Positions 7,281 through 16,583 of a DNA stretch of 64,000 nt are shown piece by piece. The stretch lies in contig NZ_FNPK01000010.1 in assembly GCF_900107285.1 (NCBI RefSeq), forward strand, positions 1-64,000, read 5' to 3'. The notes under the pieces were generated by a model. That model was not told the DNA's origin. It did not search any database and was given only the letters and a program-made list of their open reading frames with translations. How positions within the stretch are numbered: position 1 is the first letter of the stretch; each line of letters opens with the position of its first letter. The stretch is from Acinetobacter kyonggiensis. GTDB taxonomy: Bacteria > Pseudomonadota > Gammaproteobacteria > Pseudomonadales > Moraxellaceae. The translations under genes were made by a program, and so were the position numbers.

Positions 7281-9200
7281 TTAACTTGGTTTCTGATAAT
7301 AGGGTTTTTTCGGTTTCACTTTTTTAATGAAGCGCTGTGGATTGAGTTTGTTAACCCAATATGAGCTTAGCGGGCAAGCTTCCGCTAAAACTTGGGCGAC
7401 CAATACTTCGCTACACAGTGGTGCAAATAAGAAACCTTTAGAGCCTAAAGCGGTAAAAGTATAAATTTCAGCATCGGGCTGAATTTTCCCAAGCAGTGGA
7501 AAATAATCAGGACTTTGCGTGCGTACTGATGCACGACCTTGCCACGTTTCGATTGGGGCTAAGGATTGTGCATAATCTGGAAATACACTGTGTATAAGTG
7601 CATAGTTATGCAGATGGTCTTCGGCTAAGGCTTCTTCATCTTCTCGATCTGGATAAAAAGAAGCTCCTAAAATTAGATGTTGTTCGTCTAATTGCATGCA
7701 ATAGCCACCGTAACTATAGGCCTGATCAGGTTTTAACGGATAGTTGGCATTATTCAGCCAACTGACTTGCCCACGATTGGGTTTAAGCTGCGGCAGTTGC
7801 TGCGAAAATTTTTGACTATTCATTGCCGCGCAAACCATCACATGATCAAATTCCCCCAAACATTGTTGCTTGATGTCGATGACTTGAATTTTTGATTTTT
7901 GATTTGAATCTGATAGTTTTCTTAATTCGCTGACTTCTGCATGCTGAAATTGAATTAAAGCATGTTCTAAAATTTGATCACGTAAGAGCTGTGGTGAAAT
8001 TGTTCCTGCACGTAACAGTTTGAGGCTGGGATATGCTGTTTCAAGATCGCTAATATTTTCTTTTTTCGTGGCAAAGATGCCTTGTGGATATTGTGTCGCG
8101 AGCTCAAGTAAATCATCGTCAGCTTTGAGTGCCAGTTGACTGACGTGAATGGGGCGAAAAGCTTTAAATTTTTGATAATGTGGCATGGCATATTGCCATG
8201 CCAAAGTGACTAAATGCTGCGCACTGTGCTCAATTCGTCCGAGTCGGGGATTGAGCAATGCCAGCGGATTACCCGATGCGCCAGCCAGTGGCGCTGATTG
8301 ATCGTAAATCGTCACTTGATGACCACGACTAGCAAAGGCATAGGCACAGCTTAAACCGGCTATTCCCGCGCCAATGATCGCAATTTCACGTTGTTGAAAT
8401 GAATCTGCTGCATTGAATTGGCGTTGTGGTTGAGTTGTTGTCGTGATCAGGTCGTGATTTTCCGATTTTGCACGATTCCAAATTGCTTTAAGCATTGGAT
8501 ATTGATTGTTAAAAGCAGATGGGCAAGAAACCGAAATGTCATGCTCACGAAGACCTTCGATTAAACTGTCTGTAACACTGCAAGAGGCAAAGGTTGTTCC
8601 ATTATTAGACAGTCTGACGATTTGACTTAAAACATTTTTTTTCCAGATATCAGGATACTGTGAAGATAAAAAACTGTTGAGAAACCATGCATCGACGGCT
8701 TTGGTTTTGACGATGACAGGTAAAACCTCATTAACATCGCCAAGCCATAAATCAATTGAAAAGCGTTCTGCTGGGAAATCAAGTCTATGACAGCCGGCGA
8801 TGGGCAAAGGATATTGTTGAATCAGTTGTTGCGCTAAAGGTTGCAGCTCTGGCCAGACATTTGCAGCACGAATAAAATCAGCTTTGGTCAGTGGGTGTTT
8901 TTCTACACTGATCAAGTGCAGATGGCTGTGATTATTTGGGCGTAATTGCTGCCACATTTGCCATAAAGTTAAAGCATTTAGCCCTGTACCAAAAGCCGTT
9001 TCACCGACACAGAAATATTCAAAATCAGCTAATTTTGTTAAACGTGTGGTGAGGTCATTGCCATTGAGGAAGACATGTTGTGCTTCGAGCAAGGCATGAG
9101 CGCTAGAAAAATATGCCTGCCCAAACTGTTTGGAAACGGGCATATCAATGCCATCAACGCATTGCCAATCTAGATCAGCGGTTTGAATTGCACTCGACAA
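7281..9200 (-). CDS. mnmC: bifunctional tRNA (mnm5s2U34) methyltransferase/FAD oxidoreductase MnmC
   Basis: A 639-residue fusion protein of normal MnmC length. The N-terminal MnmD part (about 1-245) has the SAM-binding region CVGETAFGTGLNALTLW. The C-terminal MnmC1 part (from about 268) opens with the FAD dinucleotide motif IIGAGIAGLSCAYAFASRG. The enzyme finishes wobble-uridine modification: the FAD domain removes the carboxymethyl group of cmnm5(s2)U34 and the methyltransferase makes mnm5(s2)U34. Both halves look intact. It stands alone between the rhodanese and the coiled-coil membrane protein. Confidence 0.95.
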   Translation of the reverse strand: MSSAIQTADLDWQCVDGIDMPVSKQFGQAYFSSAHALLEAQHVFLNGNDLTTRLTKLADFEYFCVGETAFGTGLNALTLWQMWQQLRPNNHSHLHLISVEKHPLTKADFIRAANVWPELQPLAQQLIQQYPLPIAGCHRLDFPAERFSIDLWLGDVNEVLPVIVKTKAVDAWFLNSFLSSQYPDIWKKNVLSQIVRLSNNGTTFASCSVTDSLIEGLREHDISVSCPSAFNNQYPMLKAIWNRAKSENHDLITTTTQPQRQFNAADSFQQREIAIIGAGIAGLSCAYAFASRGHQVTIYDQSAPLAGASGNPLALLNPRLGRIEHSAQHLVTLAWQYAMPHYQKFKAFRPIHVSQLALKADDDLLELATQYPQGIFATKKENISDLETAYPSLKLLRAGTISPQLLRDQILEHALIQFQHAEVSELRKLSDSNQKSKIQVIDIKQQCLGEFDHVMVCAAMNSQKFSQQLPQLKPNRGQVSWLNNANYPLKPDQAYSYGGYCMQLDEQHLILGASFYPDREDEEALAEDHLHNYALIHSVFPDYAQSLAPIETWQGRASVRTQSPDYFPLLGKIQPDAEIYTFTALGSKGFLFAPLCSEVLVAQVLAEACPLSSYWVNKLNPQRFIKKVKPKKPYYQKPS

Positions 9201-9240
9201 GACCTAAGCAACCTTTAAAACAAAAATAGAAAGTGATGAC

Positions 9241-9750
9241 TTACCACTGCCGACGACGTTTGGTATACACATAGCTTGCAACCAAGAAACCCAATAGCAC
9301 ACCTACTGCAATGGTTGCAGCACCGTATAAAAACATTTGTGCGCTACGTTCACTTTGTAAAACTTGGACTTGTACAGCCAAGCTATCATTTTTCAGTTGT
9401 AGCTCTTGGTTTTGCGACAAGGCATCTAAATTGGCTTTTTCCAATTGTTGCAAACGTGTTGCTTGATCTTTAATTAAAGCCTTCACATTAGCATCCTGCA
9501 ATGCTTTATTTTTTGCAAGTTGTTCTGCCGTTAAAGGCTTTGCTTCTTGCGGTAGACCATTGGGATTCATTGTGGCAACCGCAGGCATAATACCGGGTTT
9601 ATTGGCAGGCAAAGTCTGTGATGATGGTGTTGCAGTCGTTGCTTGAACAGCAGGAGTAACAACAGGTGTCGGAGCAGGAGCGGGTTCAATTGCCCATGCC
9701 GTAGAACAAATTAAAGCTAAACCCAATAAACTTGGGACAACAACACGCAT
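9241..9750 (-). CDS. signal-peptide, coiled-coil, C-terminal membrane-anchor protein
   Basis: 169 residues of unknown function. Visible parts are a Sec signal peptide (LLGLALICSTAWA), a Pro/Ala/Thr-rich linker (about 22-75), a heptad-like helical stretch with a run of Leu and Gln (about 78-135) and a C-terminal transmembrane helix (about 141-163) followed by the basic tail TKRRRQW. The predicted topology is periplasmic coiled coil anchored in the inner membrane. It lies four bases downstream of yciI, so it is probably in the yciB-yciI operon. I do not recognise a family. Confidence 0.72.
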   Translation of the reverse strand: MRVVVPSLLGLALICSTAWAIEPAPAPTPVVTPAVQATTATPSSQTLPANKPGIMPAVATMNPNGLPQEAKPLTAEQLAKNKALQDANVKALIKDQATRLQQLEKANLDALSQNQELQLKNDSLAVQVQVLQSERSAQMFLYGAATIAVGVLLGFLVASYVYTKRRRQW

Positions 9751-9754
9751 GATT

Positions 9755-10057
9755 TTATCCTTGAGGGAAAGCTTTATTAAAAGGTTTCACATCAATATGA
9801 CTGTATACGCCTTCTTTTAAGAAAGGCTCTTCTTGCAACCATGTATCCAGTGCTTCACGCGTTTCAAAGTCAACAATAATGGTACTGCCATAAAATCCAG
9901 CTTGTGGATTGCTTGGGTCTTTTGGCATGGCACCCGCCACAATTAAACGACCTTCGTCATTTAATTTTTGTAGACGTGCAATATGTTGTGGGCGTGTAGC
10001 AAGGCGTTTTTCAACTGTACCTTCATGATCAGTACAGCTTACGACGAATAAAGGCAT
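9755..10057 (-). CDS. yciI: YciI family protein
   Basis: A 100-residue YciI-like protein of full length, with the ferredoxin-like fold signatures RPQHIARLQKLNDEGRLIVA (conserved His) and DPFxxxG-like DTWLQEEPFLKEGVY. Family members are small dimeric proteins with a proposed His/Asp active site; the reaction is unknown. Co-directional with yciB just upstream, which repeats the yciB-yciI pairing seen in many gammaproteobacteria. Confidence 0.9.
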   Translation of the reverse strand: MPLFVVSCTDHEGTVEKRLATRPQHIARLQKLNDEGRLIVAGAMPKDPSNPQAGFYGSTIIVDFETREALDTWLQEEPFLKEGVYSHIDVKPFNKAFPQG

Positions 10058-10084
10058 ATTCTTTTCTCGATCAGTTGACCTAAA

Positions 10085-10699
10085 TTATTCTTCAGGCGAC
10101 TTAAAATGTTTACGCAAGACAATAAACTGAATAATGATAAAGGAAAACATCACAATCATGTCACCAAATGCGGTGAATTCACCCCAATATTTTCCACCTG
10201 CAAATAAAAAAGCGAAGAAAATATGTAAGCAAGACATCAATGCGAACATGGCTGCCCAAGCAAAGTTTAAATTTTTCCAGCCTTTTTCGGTTAAATTGAA
10301 AATGGGACCAAATAAGCGTTGAATCAGCGGTTTCTTATCTTTCATAAAATAAGGTGAAAGTAAAAATGCCGCTGCGAAGACAATATTTAATAGCGCGGCT
10401 TTCAAACGAATATAAAAATCATCGCTGAGTATTAAGGTAATACCACCAAAAACCACGGTCATAAACAACACAATCCATTGTTGTTTATCTAGACGGAATT
10501 TTTGTATCACAAAGAGGGCGCCATATACCACAAGCATAGAAATAATGAGGCCAGAGGTTGCAACCAAAATATTATTATTATCTATACCGCCTGCGGAACC
10601 AATCAATTGTAGCAGGGGATGCTCAGTATCTTTGGGATCAACGGTTTTATATAAATAAAAGAAAATAATGAGTGGCACAAAGTCTAAAAGTGCTTTCAT
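10085..10699 (-). CDS. yciB: inner-membrane septation protein YciB/IspA
   Basis: A multi-pass inner-membrane protein of about 204 residues starting MKALLDFVPLIIFFYLYK, the hallmark start of YciB (also called intracellular septation protein A). About five or six membrane helices are visible, with the conserved GWKNLNFAWAAMF segment near the end. In E. coli it interacts with cell elongation and division proteins and affects envelope integrity. The ATG at 10699 is chosen over 10750 because homologues begin at MKALLDF and the longer form would run into the divergent PHP gene. Confidence 0.92.
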   Translation of the reverse strand: MKALLDFVPLIIFFYLYKTVDPKDTEHPLLQLIGSAGGIDNNNILVATSGLIISMLVVYGALFVIQKFRLDKQQWIVLFMTVVFGGITLILSDDFYIRLKAALLNIVFAAAFLLSPYFMKDKKPLIQRLFGPIFNLTEKGWKNLNFAWAAMFALMSCLHIFFAFLFAGGKYWGEFTAFGDMIVMFSFIIIQFIVLRKHFKSPEE

Positions 10700-10744
10700 G
10701 TTAGAGTATCTAAATCTGATCAAATAAATGACATAGTATAAGTG

Positions 10745-11596
10745 ATGCAAGGCGTAGATTTACATACACACAGTAATATTTCTGATGGAACTTTGTCTCC
10801 AGAACAACTTGTGCATGCAGCCATTGAAAAAGGTATTCATACCCTTGCGCTGACTGACCACGACACCATGGACGGCTTAAAACAGGCTGAAGCAATCGCA
10901 CAAGATTTACCCTTGCGGATCATTTCTGGTGTAGAGATTTCCAGTCAATGGTCACGTCCAGCAACGCAAAAAAGTTACGGTGTGCATATTGTTGCCTTAA
11001 ATATGCAGCATCCAGAACCTTTGCTGCTTTTACTGGAACAACAAAAACAAATTCGATCCATTCGTGCCAAACAAATTTGTGACCTACTTACTCCGCTGAT
11101 TGGTCAGGACATTTATGCCGATGTGATTGCCAAAGTGGATGGGATTGCAGACCGCATTACCCGAACGCATATTGCTAAAACCTTAGTGGAAAAAGGCATT
11201 GTCAGCCGCCCTCAACAGGCTTTTGATAAATATATTAAGGAAGGCAAAAAAGCCTATGTGAAATTTGATGGTTTAGGTTTAGCGGAAACTATTCAGGTCA
11301 TTCATGCCAGTGCAGGATATGCTGTATTGGCACATCCCACGAAATATGACCTATCGGCCACTAATATTCGCTATTTGATTGAAATTTTTGCCCAATTTGG
11401 TGGCGATGCCGTTGAGTTGCCACCTGCAATTGAGCCTGCTTCGACCCGTCAAATGGTGGATCGAATGGTTGCTGAGCATGGCTTAAAAGTTTCTGTGGGT
11501 AGTGATTTTCATGGCGATCATATGCCGTGGATTCGCTTGGGAAATATTCCACGGCTTAAAGAAGGGCAAGTGGGAATTTGGGAGAGTTTTGTTTAG
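10745..11596 (+). CDS. PHP-domain 3',5'-nucleoside bisphosphate phosphatase/5'-3' exonuclease (RnmA/YciV-like)
   Basis: A PHP-domain phosphoesterase of about 283 residues. The metal-binding motifs are visible: VDLHTHSNISDGTLSP near the N terminus, LTDHDT, the internal VLAHPTKYD and the late GSDFHGDH. Homologues (TrpH, YciV, RnmA) remove phosphates from 3',5'-nucleoside bisphosphates and trim 5' ends of RNA. The GTG at 10742 directly before the ATG at 10745 makes either possible. Divergent from yciB with about 45 bases between the starts. Confidence 0.88.
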   Translation: MQGVDLHTHSNISDGTLSPEQLVHAAIEKGIHTLALTDHDTMDGLKQAEAIAQDLPLRIISGVEISSQWSRPATQKSYGVHIVALNMQHPEPLLLLLEQQKQIRSIRAKQICDLLTPLIGQDIYADVIAKVDGIADRITRTHIAKTLVEKGIVSRPQQAFDKYIKEGKKAYVKFDGLGLAETIQVIHASAGYAVLAHPTKYDLSATNIRYLIEIFAQFGGDAVELPPAIEPASTRQMVDRMVAEHGLKVSVGSDFHGDHMPWIRLGNIPRLKEGQVGIWESFV

Positions 11597-11705
11597 TTAT
11601 TCCCTCATCCCAACCTTCTCCCTGAGCCAGATATGGCGCAAGAGAAGGAGTTTCCTCTCCTTATAGGAGATGAGAAGCACAGCTTCGCAAGGGAGAGGGA
11701 ATAAA
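11597..11705. repeat. intergenic inverted-repeat element
   Basis: A 109-base gap between two converging genes. It has complementary ends (TTATTCCCTC and AGAGGGAATAA) and purine/pyrimidine-rich arms typical of the small dispersed intergenic repeats found in Acinetobacter. It can fold into a long imperfect hairpin and may act as a two-way terminator. Copy number in the genome cannot be judged from one window. Confidence 0.6.
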
Positions 11706-12653
11706 TTAAAGCAAATTATGATCTTGTGCCTGAATCGGTGGCGGTGTTGGTTTGCCTAAAGTCCCGAGTAATTCAATTTCAATGGTTCGTACCATTGCAT
11801 CTAAAGGTAGGTCATTACTTTGCGTACCAAAAGGCTCTTCAATTTCTGAACTTAAAGCATCTAAACCTAAAAAGGTATAAGCCAAAATACCGACCAGTAA
11901 AGGAGTGGCTAAACCCAGCGTCGAGCCTAAACTAAAGGGCAGCATAAAACAGAAAAAATAGACGGTACGATTGAGTAACACCGAATAAGCAAAGGGCAAT
12001 GGGGTGGTTGCAATACGGTCACAGCCCGTTTGTACCAGACTCAGTTCAGCCACATGTTGGTTCATTTGGGTATAAATAATATCGGAAATTTCACCCTCTT
12101 TCAGCGCCTGCATTAATTCCCAGTGAATCAAACTCAAGGTGTACTGTGGGGCATTGGCTTGTTGATAAAGCTGAGTTAATGCTTGCTGACTCATACCACT
12201 GGTTTCAACCAATGCCAGTGGATTTGCGGTTTGATGTCGCAAGCGATCACGTAATACGTTTGCAAAGACAATCACATGTTGAACGATACGTTCACGCCGT
12301 CCTTGAGTCAGTATACGGCAGTCACGGTCAAAATGCCGTGCAGTGGCGATTAGCATGCCCCAAAGTTTACGTGCTTCCCACCAGCGGTCATAACAAGCGG
12401 TATTTTTAAAGCCCAGAAAAATAGATAAAACCACACCAATTAAGGTGAAGCCAACCAAGGGGAATTCTGGAAAATGAAAATAACCAATATAGGATAATCC
12501 ACCAATCACAGCGGAAATGAGCATGACTACACCTAAAGGTGGTAAAACCTTGGGAAGAATCGTTCCACGCCAAGAAAATAACAGCCTAAATATACTCGGT
12601 TGGTCACGCACAATCATGTTATGAGGATCATCAAAATTTTTACTGATCTTCAA
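11706..12653 (-). CDS. bestrophin family (UPF0187) anion channel-like protein
   Basis: A 315-residue inner-membrane protein of the bestrophin/UPF0187 (YneE) family. It shows the early helix region around residues 30-80 and the family signature NTACYDRWWEARKLWG, followed by soluble helices and a late FGTQSNDLPLDAM stretch that matches the conserved end of bacterial bestrophins. These form pentameric channels; bacterial members can conduct monovalent ions. It converges with the PHP gene and is alone on its transcript. Confidence 0.88.
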   Translation of the reverse strand: MKISKNFDDPHNMIVRDQPSIFRLLFSWRGTILPKVLPPLGVVMLISAVIGGLSYIGYFHFPEFPLVGFTLIGVVLSIFLGFKNTACYDRWWEARKLWGMLIATARHFDRDCRILTQGRRERIVQHVIVFANVLRDRLRHQTANPLALVETSGMSQQALTQLYQQANAPQYTLSLIHWELMQALKEGEISDIIYTQMNQHVAELSLVQTGCDRIATTPLPFAYSVLLNRTVYFFCFMLPFSLGSTLGLATPLLVGILAYTFLGLDALSSEIEEPFGTQSNDLPLDAMVRTIEIELLGTLGKPTPPPIQAQDHNLL

Positions 12654-12688
12654 TGTTACTCAGCTTTTTGTCAATATTGGTTACAATC

Positions 12689-13384
12689 TTATTCAGGCTG
12701 ATGCAGTAGTTTATGTTCGGCAAATGAGAAAGTCCCTTCAGCTGAAATAATACAATGATCCATTAAATGGATCTCTAATAAATGACTGGCATGAATAATG
12801 CGTTGGGTTAATGCAATATCGGCATTTGAGGGTTGCGCCAGACCAAAGGGATGATTATGTGCAATGACGATGCTACTGGCATGCTGGTTGATGGCATAGC
12901 GGAATAGTTGATTAATCGAAATTTCACAGGAATTCACTGAACCATAGAACATTTTTTTAAAGCTTATTTTTCTTAAATGTGCATCTAAGCACAGTACTGC
13001 AAATACCTCTTGGCTTTCACCGAGCAATTCAAATTTCAAAAAATCCAATAACGTTTTCGAATTACTCAATTCAATTTTTTCTTGTTTTAAATGCTGTGCG
13101 ATATAACGTCGTCCCAGTTCTTTGACTGCCATCAGCTGTGCATATTTAGTGGCACCAATACCGTGGAACTGGCTTAAATCCTCAAGCGTAGCATCAAAAA
13201 TAGGATTTAATCCGCCATAATGTTGCAACATGATGCGTGCAAGTTGCACTGCTGAATGTTGCTTGGAACCCGAGCGTAAAAAGATGGCAAGCAATTCTGC
13301 ATCAGATAGGCTGCTGGCCCCTTGTTGAATGAGACGTTCACGTGGACGTTCTTGTTCAGGCCAATGTTTAATCGATAAATTCAT
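12689..13384 (-). CDS. radC: RadC family (JAB/MPN domain) protein
   Basis: A 231-residue RadC/UPF0758 protein. An N-terminal helix-hairpin-helix-like region (HGIGATKYAQL) precedes the MPN/JAMM domain with the metal motif AHNHPFGLAQPSNAD (HxH, then S and D). The name RadC is historical; a role in DNA repair is doubtful, and JAMM metalloprotease or nuclease activity has been proposed. Divergent from coaBC, the common Acinetobacter and enterobacterial arrangement. Confidence 0.93.
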   Translation of the reverse strand: MNLSIKHWPEQERPRERLIQQGASSLSDAELLAIFLRSGSKQHSAVQLARIMLQHYGGLNPIFDATLEDLSQFHGIGATKYAQLMAVKELGRRYIAQHLKQEKIELSNSKTLLDFLKFELLGESQEVFAVLCLDAHLRKISFKKMFYGSVNSCEISINQLFRYAINQHASSIVIAHNHPFGLAQPSNADIALTQRIIHASHLLEIHLMDHCIISAEGTFSFAEHKLLHQPE

Positions 13385-13497
13385 TGTTTTTAGACTTTTT
13401 TATTCTTAGTAAGGGTGATTAAGCCCAGTCGGTGACTTGGGTATGCCTTTATTTAATGATATTGTGAGCGCCACTGCAACAGGAAGGTAGCTTGTTT

Positions 13498-14763
13498 GTG
13501 AGCTTCGATTTGAGTGTAATTCCAAATAAAAATATTGTATTGGCTGTAACGGGTGGTATCGCGGCATATAAAAGTGCCATTTTAGTCCGTCGCTTAAAAG
13601 ATGCAGGTTTCAATGTCCGCGTAGTGATGACACAGGGTGCACAAGCTTTTATTACACCCTTAACTTTCCAAGCCTTATCGGGAAATCCAGTGCACACTGA
13701 ATTACTCAATCCCGAAGCCGAAGCGGGCATGGGGCATATTGAGCTGGCGCGTTGGGCAGATTTATTATTGGTTGCCCCTGCAAGTTGTGACACCTTGGCC
13801 AAATTTGCCACAGGTTTAGCAGATGACTTATTAAGCACACTATATCTTGCAACCAAGTCACCAGTTTGGGTCGCACCCGCCATGAATCAACAAATGTGGG
13901 CCGCTAAAGCAACACAGCGTAATTTAAATACGTTGGTTGAAGATGGTGTGCATGTGATTATGCCCGATGCAGGTTCACAAGCTTGCGGTGATGTGGGTTT
14001 AGGGCGTATGCCTGAGCCTGAAGATTTAGCTTATCAGGTCACACAGTATTTCCACCGAGCGCAGCGCGCGATTGCGGAAAAATTTGGTCTGCTGGCCGGC
14101 AAGCATGTGGTGATTACTGCGGGGCCAACGCGTGAAGCAATTGACCCCGTGCGTTATATTTCAAATCATAGTACGGGGAAAATGGGCTTTGCCTTGGCAG
14201 CTGCTTGTTATGCTGCGGGTGCGAAAGTCACACTTATTGCAGGCCCTGTCAGCTTAGATACCCCGAATGGTGTGCGCCGTCTTAATGTTTCATCTGCGGT
14301 ACAAATGCTAGATTTGAGTATGCAGATGCTTGATGAAGGTTGCGATATTTTTATTGCAACAGCCGCTGTGGCAGATTATCGCGTGGCAGAAGTTGCTGAA
14401 CATAAAATTAAAAAAGCAGGTGATGAACTGAATGTTTCACTCATCAAAAATCCAGATATTGTTGCAACTATTGCTGGGCAACAAAAACGTCCATTTATGG
14501 TGGGTTTTGCTGCTGAAACACGCAATGTCGAAGAATATGCCGCAGGTAAATTGGTGGCAAAGAAACTTGATATGATTGCCTGCAATGACGTATCTCGTGC
14601 TGATATTGGTTTTGCTTCTGATGAAAATGCCATGACGGTATTTTTTGCAGATGAATATCAGTTAGAAAAACGTGATTTAGAGAAAGCCTCAAAACAAGAA
14701 ATTGCGCAGCAGCTGGTGGAAGCGATTCATGATGCATTGTGGCATGAAATAGAGCCCGTTTAA
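13498..14763 (+). CDS. coaBC: bifunctional phosphopantothenoylcysteine decarboxylase/phosphopantothenate-cysteine ligase CoaBC (Dfp)
   Basis: About 421 residues carrying both steps of coenzyme A synthesis between phosphopantothenate and 4'-phosphopantetheine. The N-terminal CoaC flavoprotein half shows VLAVTGGIAAYKSA, the PAMNQQMW motif and the active-site Cys in GSQACGDVGLGRMPEP. The C-terminal CoaB half shows VVITAGPTREAIDPVRYISN and the late KKLDMIACND. I choose the GTG at 13498 because AGGAAGG lies ten bases upstream; the TTG at 13492 would be too close to that site. Core gene with its own terminator. Confidence 0.94.
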   Translation: MSFDLSVIPNKNIVLAVTGGIAAYKSAILVRRLKDAGFNVRVVMTQGAQAFITPLTFQALSGNPVHTELLNPEAEAGMGHIELARWADLLLVAPASCDTLAKFATGLADDLLSTLYLATKSPVWVAPAMNQQMWAAKATQRNLNTLVEDGVHVIMPDAGSQACGDVGLGRMPEPEDLAYQVTQYFHRAQRAIAEKFGLLAGKHVVITAGPTREAIDPVRYISNHSTGKMGFALAAACYAAGAKVTLIAGPVSLDTPNGVRRLNVSSAVQMLDLSMQMLDEGCDIFIATAAVADYRVAEVAEHKIKKAGDELNVSLIKNPDIVATIAGQQKRPFMVGFAAETRNVEEYAAGKLVAKKLDMIACNDVSRADIGFASDENAMTVFFADEYQLEKRDLEKASKQEIAQQLVEAIHDALWHEIEPV

Positions 14764-14783
14764 AAAAGTTGAGTTCATTGATT

Positions 14784-14810
14784 AAAATGCAACGAATTCG
14801 TTGCATTTTT
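14784..14810 (+). terminator. coaBC terminator
   Basis: AAAATGCAACGAA is mirrored by TTCGTTGCATTTT and runs into T residues, just after the coaBC stop. Confidence 0.85.
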
Positions 14811-14917
14811 TAAGTTACTTACACTATGTTTAATGCTTAAAATACAAATTTTTAGCATCATTCAACAGCCACAATAATAGCCACAGTTTTTAAATGGATC
14901 TTTACAAGGACATGATC

Positions 14918-15295
14918 ATGATCAAAAAAACATTAGCCACCGTTGTCGTTTCTATTGCTTTGTCATTTAGTAGCTTGAGTTTTGCCGGCAAGCTTGGACA
15001 GAATATGGATACTTTAGCAAAAAACTTTCAAGTGTTTAACAAGACAGATAATCAGAACGATGCGCTGAAAGCACTGGATAATATGAAAGTGGCTGCTTTA
15101 GATGCAAAAAAAATCAAATTAAAAACCAGTGATGCAAAAGCACCAACGTCAGATGTTTTATATGATCAATTGGTGCTAGAAATTGATAAAACCAGAATGT
15201 TGGTTCAAGCAGGTAAATTAGATCAAGCCAAAGTGCAAGGCAAAAAAATTGCTGCGGTTAAGGCACAAGGACATGCGATTTATAACCAGCAATGA
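14918..15295 (+). CDS. cytochrome b562-like periplasmic protein
   Basis: A 125-residue exported protein with a signal peptide ending at SLSFA-G. The mature part matches the four-helix cytochrome b562 pattern: LGQNMDTLAKNF carries a Met at the position of the E. coli Met7 haem ligand, MKVAALDAKK fits the second helix, and the C-terminal GHAIYNQQ supplies a His at the position of His102. Both axial haem ligands therefore appear to be kept. Soluble b562 is an electron carrier of unclear physiological partner. I choose the third ATG (14918) because AAGGA is about nine bases upstream. Monocistronic. Confidence 0.8.
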   Translation: MIKKTLATVVVSIALSFSSLSFAGKLGQNMDTLAKNFQVFNKTDNQNDALKALDNMKVAALDAKKIKLKTSDAKAPTSDVLYDQLVLEIDKTRMLVQAGKLDQAKVQGKKIAAVKAQGHAIYNQQ

Positions 15296-15362
15296 TTTTA
15301 TGCACATTCATTGTGCCGAGAATGTATGTTAAAAATCGGGCTTAAGCATCAAAATTCAAAAA

Positions 15363-15394
15363 AATGCCAGTCTATTCAGCAATAGACTGGCATT
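15363..15394. terminator. bidirectional terminator hairpin
   Basis: AATGCCAGTCTATT, loop CAGC, then the exact complement. It lies between the b562 gene and the converging dusA; A/T runs flank it moderately. Confidence 0.75.
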
Positions 15395-15418
15395 GCTTAT
15401 GGTGAGAGTTTTGTGTCA

Positions 15419-16450
15419 TTAATTTGCAGCTAGATCATCCTGCTTTTCTTTTAAATAGTCTTCAGTACGTTGCATGGCTTCTTGAATATTAATTAACGCG
15501 GTTTCTACATCTTTTAAGCTTTTGGCATTACCACCACTTAAAGCCTGACGCCATTTACGCGCACCAGGCAAGTTTTGGAACAAACCTAAAATATGACGGG
15601 TGATAATTGAAAGCGGTGCACCTTGTTCCATACGTTTGGCAATATACGGCATCATTTGCGCCATAATATCAAAACGATTTGGTGCATCTAAGTTCCATAG
15701 TTGGCCAATTTCTGCCAATAGATAGGGGTTGTGATAGGCTTCGCGACCAATCATCACGCCATCGACATGTTGTAAATGTTGCTGAGTTTCGGCAAAAGTT
15801 TTGACTCCACCGTTAATTTCAATGATTAAATTTGGACGATCCTGCTTTAATCGATAGACATCTTCATAACGTAAAGGGGGAACATCGCGGTTTTCTTTTG
15901 GCGATAAACCTTGTAGTAATGCAATACGCGCATGCACGATAAAATTATCACACCCTGTTTTGGCTACAGTGTCGACAAAATGCAGCATCTCTTCATAAGA
16001 TTGTAGGTCATCAATACCAATACGATGTTTTACTGTGACAGGGATATCGACTGCATTGCGCATTTCGGCAATACACTCGGCAACCAAATCAGGTTCAGCC
16101 ATTAAACAGGCACCAATTTTATTGTTTTGTACGCGGTCACTTGGGCAGCCCACATTGAGGTTGATTTCATCATAGCCCCAATCTTGCGCCATTTTGCTAC
16201 AAGTGGCTAAGTCTTTGGGATTTGAACCGCCCAATTGCAGCACAATAGGATGTTCTTCATGGTTGTAGTCTAAATGACGTTCTGCACCGCCAAATAAAAT
16301 GGCACCCGTAGTCACCATTTCGGTATACATCATAATATTTGGATTAAACAAACGGGCAAAAAAGCGATAGTCACGCGTGGTCCAATCCATCATCGGGGCT
16401 ACACTGATTCGTGGAGATTGAGTGTTTTCAATGTTTTCATTAATAGTCAT
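15419..16450 (-). CDS. dusA: tRNA-dihydrouridine(20/20a) synthase DusA
   Basis: A 343-residue FMN enzyme that reduces U20/U20a in tRNA D-loops. It shows SVAPMMDWTTRDYR, the catalytic Cys102 in NVGCPSDRVQ, the KHRIGID motif and the flavin-binding INGGVKT and MIGREAYHNPY. The coding sequence is intact, but its first codons (up to about residue 24) appear to be supplied by the genomic island to its right: a second, slightly different dusA 5' end lies at 57338-57408. dusA is a known integration target in Acinetobacter, and elements there regenerate the N terminus. Its promoter is therefore probably island DNA. Confidence 0.95.
   Translation of the reverse strand: MTINENIENTQSPRISVAPMMDWTTRDYRFFARLFNPNIMMYTEMVTTGAILFGGAERHLDYNHEEHPIVLQLGGSNPKDLATCSKMAQDWGYDEINLNVGCPSDRVQNNKIGACLMAEPDLVAECIAEMRNAVDIPVTVKHRIGIDDLQSYEEMLHFVDTVAKTGCDNFIVHARIALLQGLSPKENRDVPPLRYEDVYRLKQDRPNLIIEINGGVKTFAETQQHLQHVDGVMIGREAYHNPYLLAEIGQLWNLDAPNRFDIMAQMMPYIAKRMEQGAPLSIITRHILGLFQNLPGARKWRQALSGGNAKSLKDVETALINIQEAMQRTEDYLKEKQDDLAAN
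16380..16396. other. left attachment site in dusA
   Basis: GTCCAATCCATCATCGG, identical to 57338-57354. On the dusA strand it encodes the conserved PMMDWT residues, so insertion preserves the protein. The exact crossover within the 17 bp is not determined. Confidence 0.82.
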
Positions 16451-16532
16451 TAAAAATCATACCTTTAATCTTTATTTCGCAACCTGCGCGAATCTGTGTG
16501 AACCTATGTTTAGGTGGGTTAATCTGTTTGCA

Positions 16533-16581
16533 TTTACACCCAATTTTACACCATAATCAAAAAAATAGGTTGTGGTGTAAA
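16533..16581. promoter_or_regulatory. integrase arm-type sites and integrase promoter region
   Basis: TTTACACC occurs at 16533-16540 and 16545-16552 (12-bp spacing) and inverted as GGTGTAAA at 16574-16581, two bases before the integrase ATG. The same octamer is paired at the right end of the island (57262-57269, 57273-57280). This placement fits integrase arm binding and autoregulation. Confidence 0.6.
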
Positions 16582-16583
16582 TT

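Noticed and set aside
13449..13883. 144-codon minus-strand ORF over the coaBC start
   Set aside because: It lies opposite a conserved core gene and has no ribosome binding site or family pattern.
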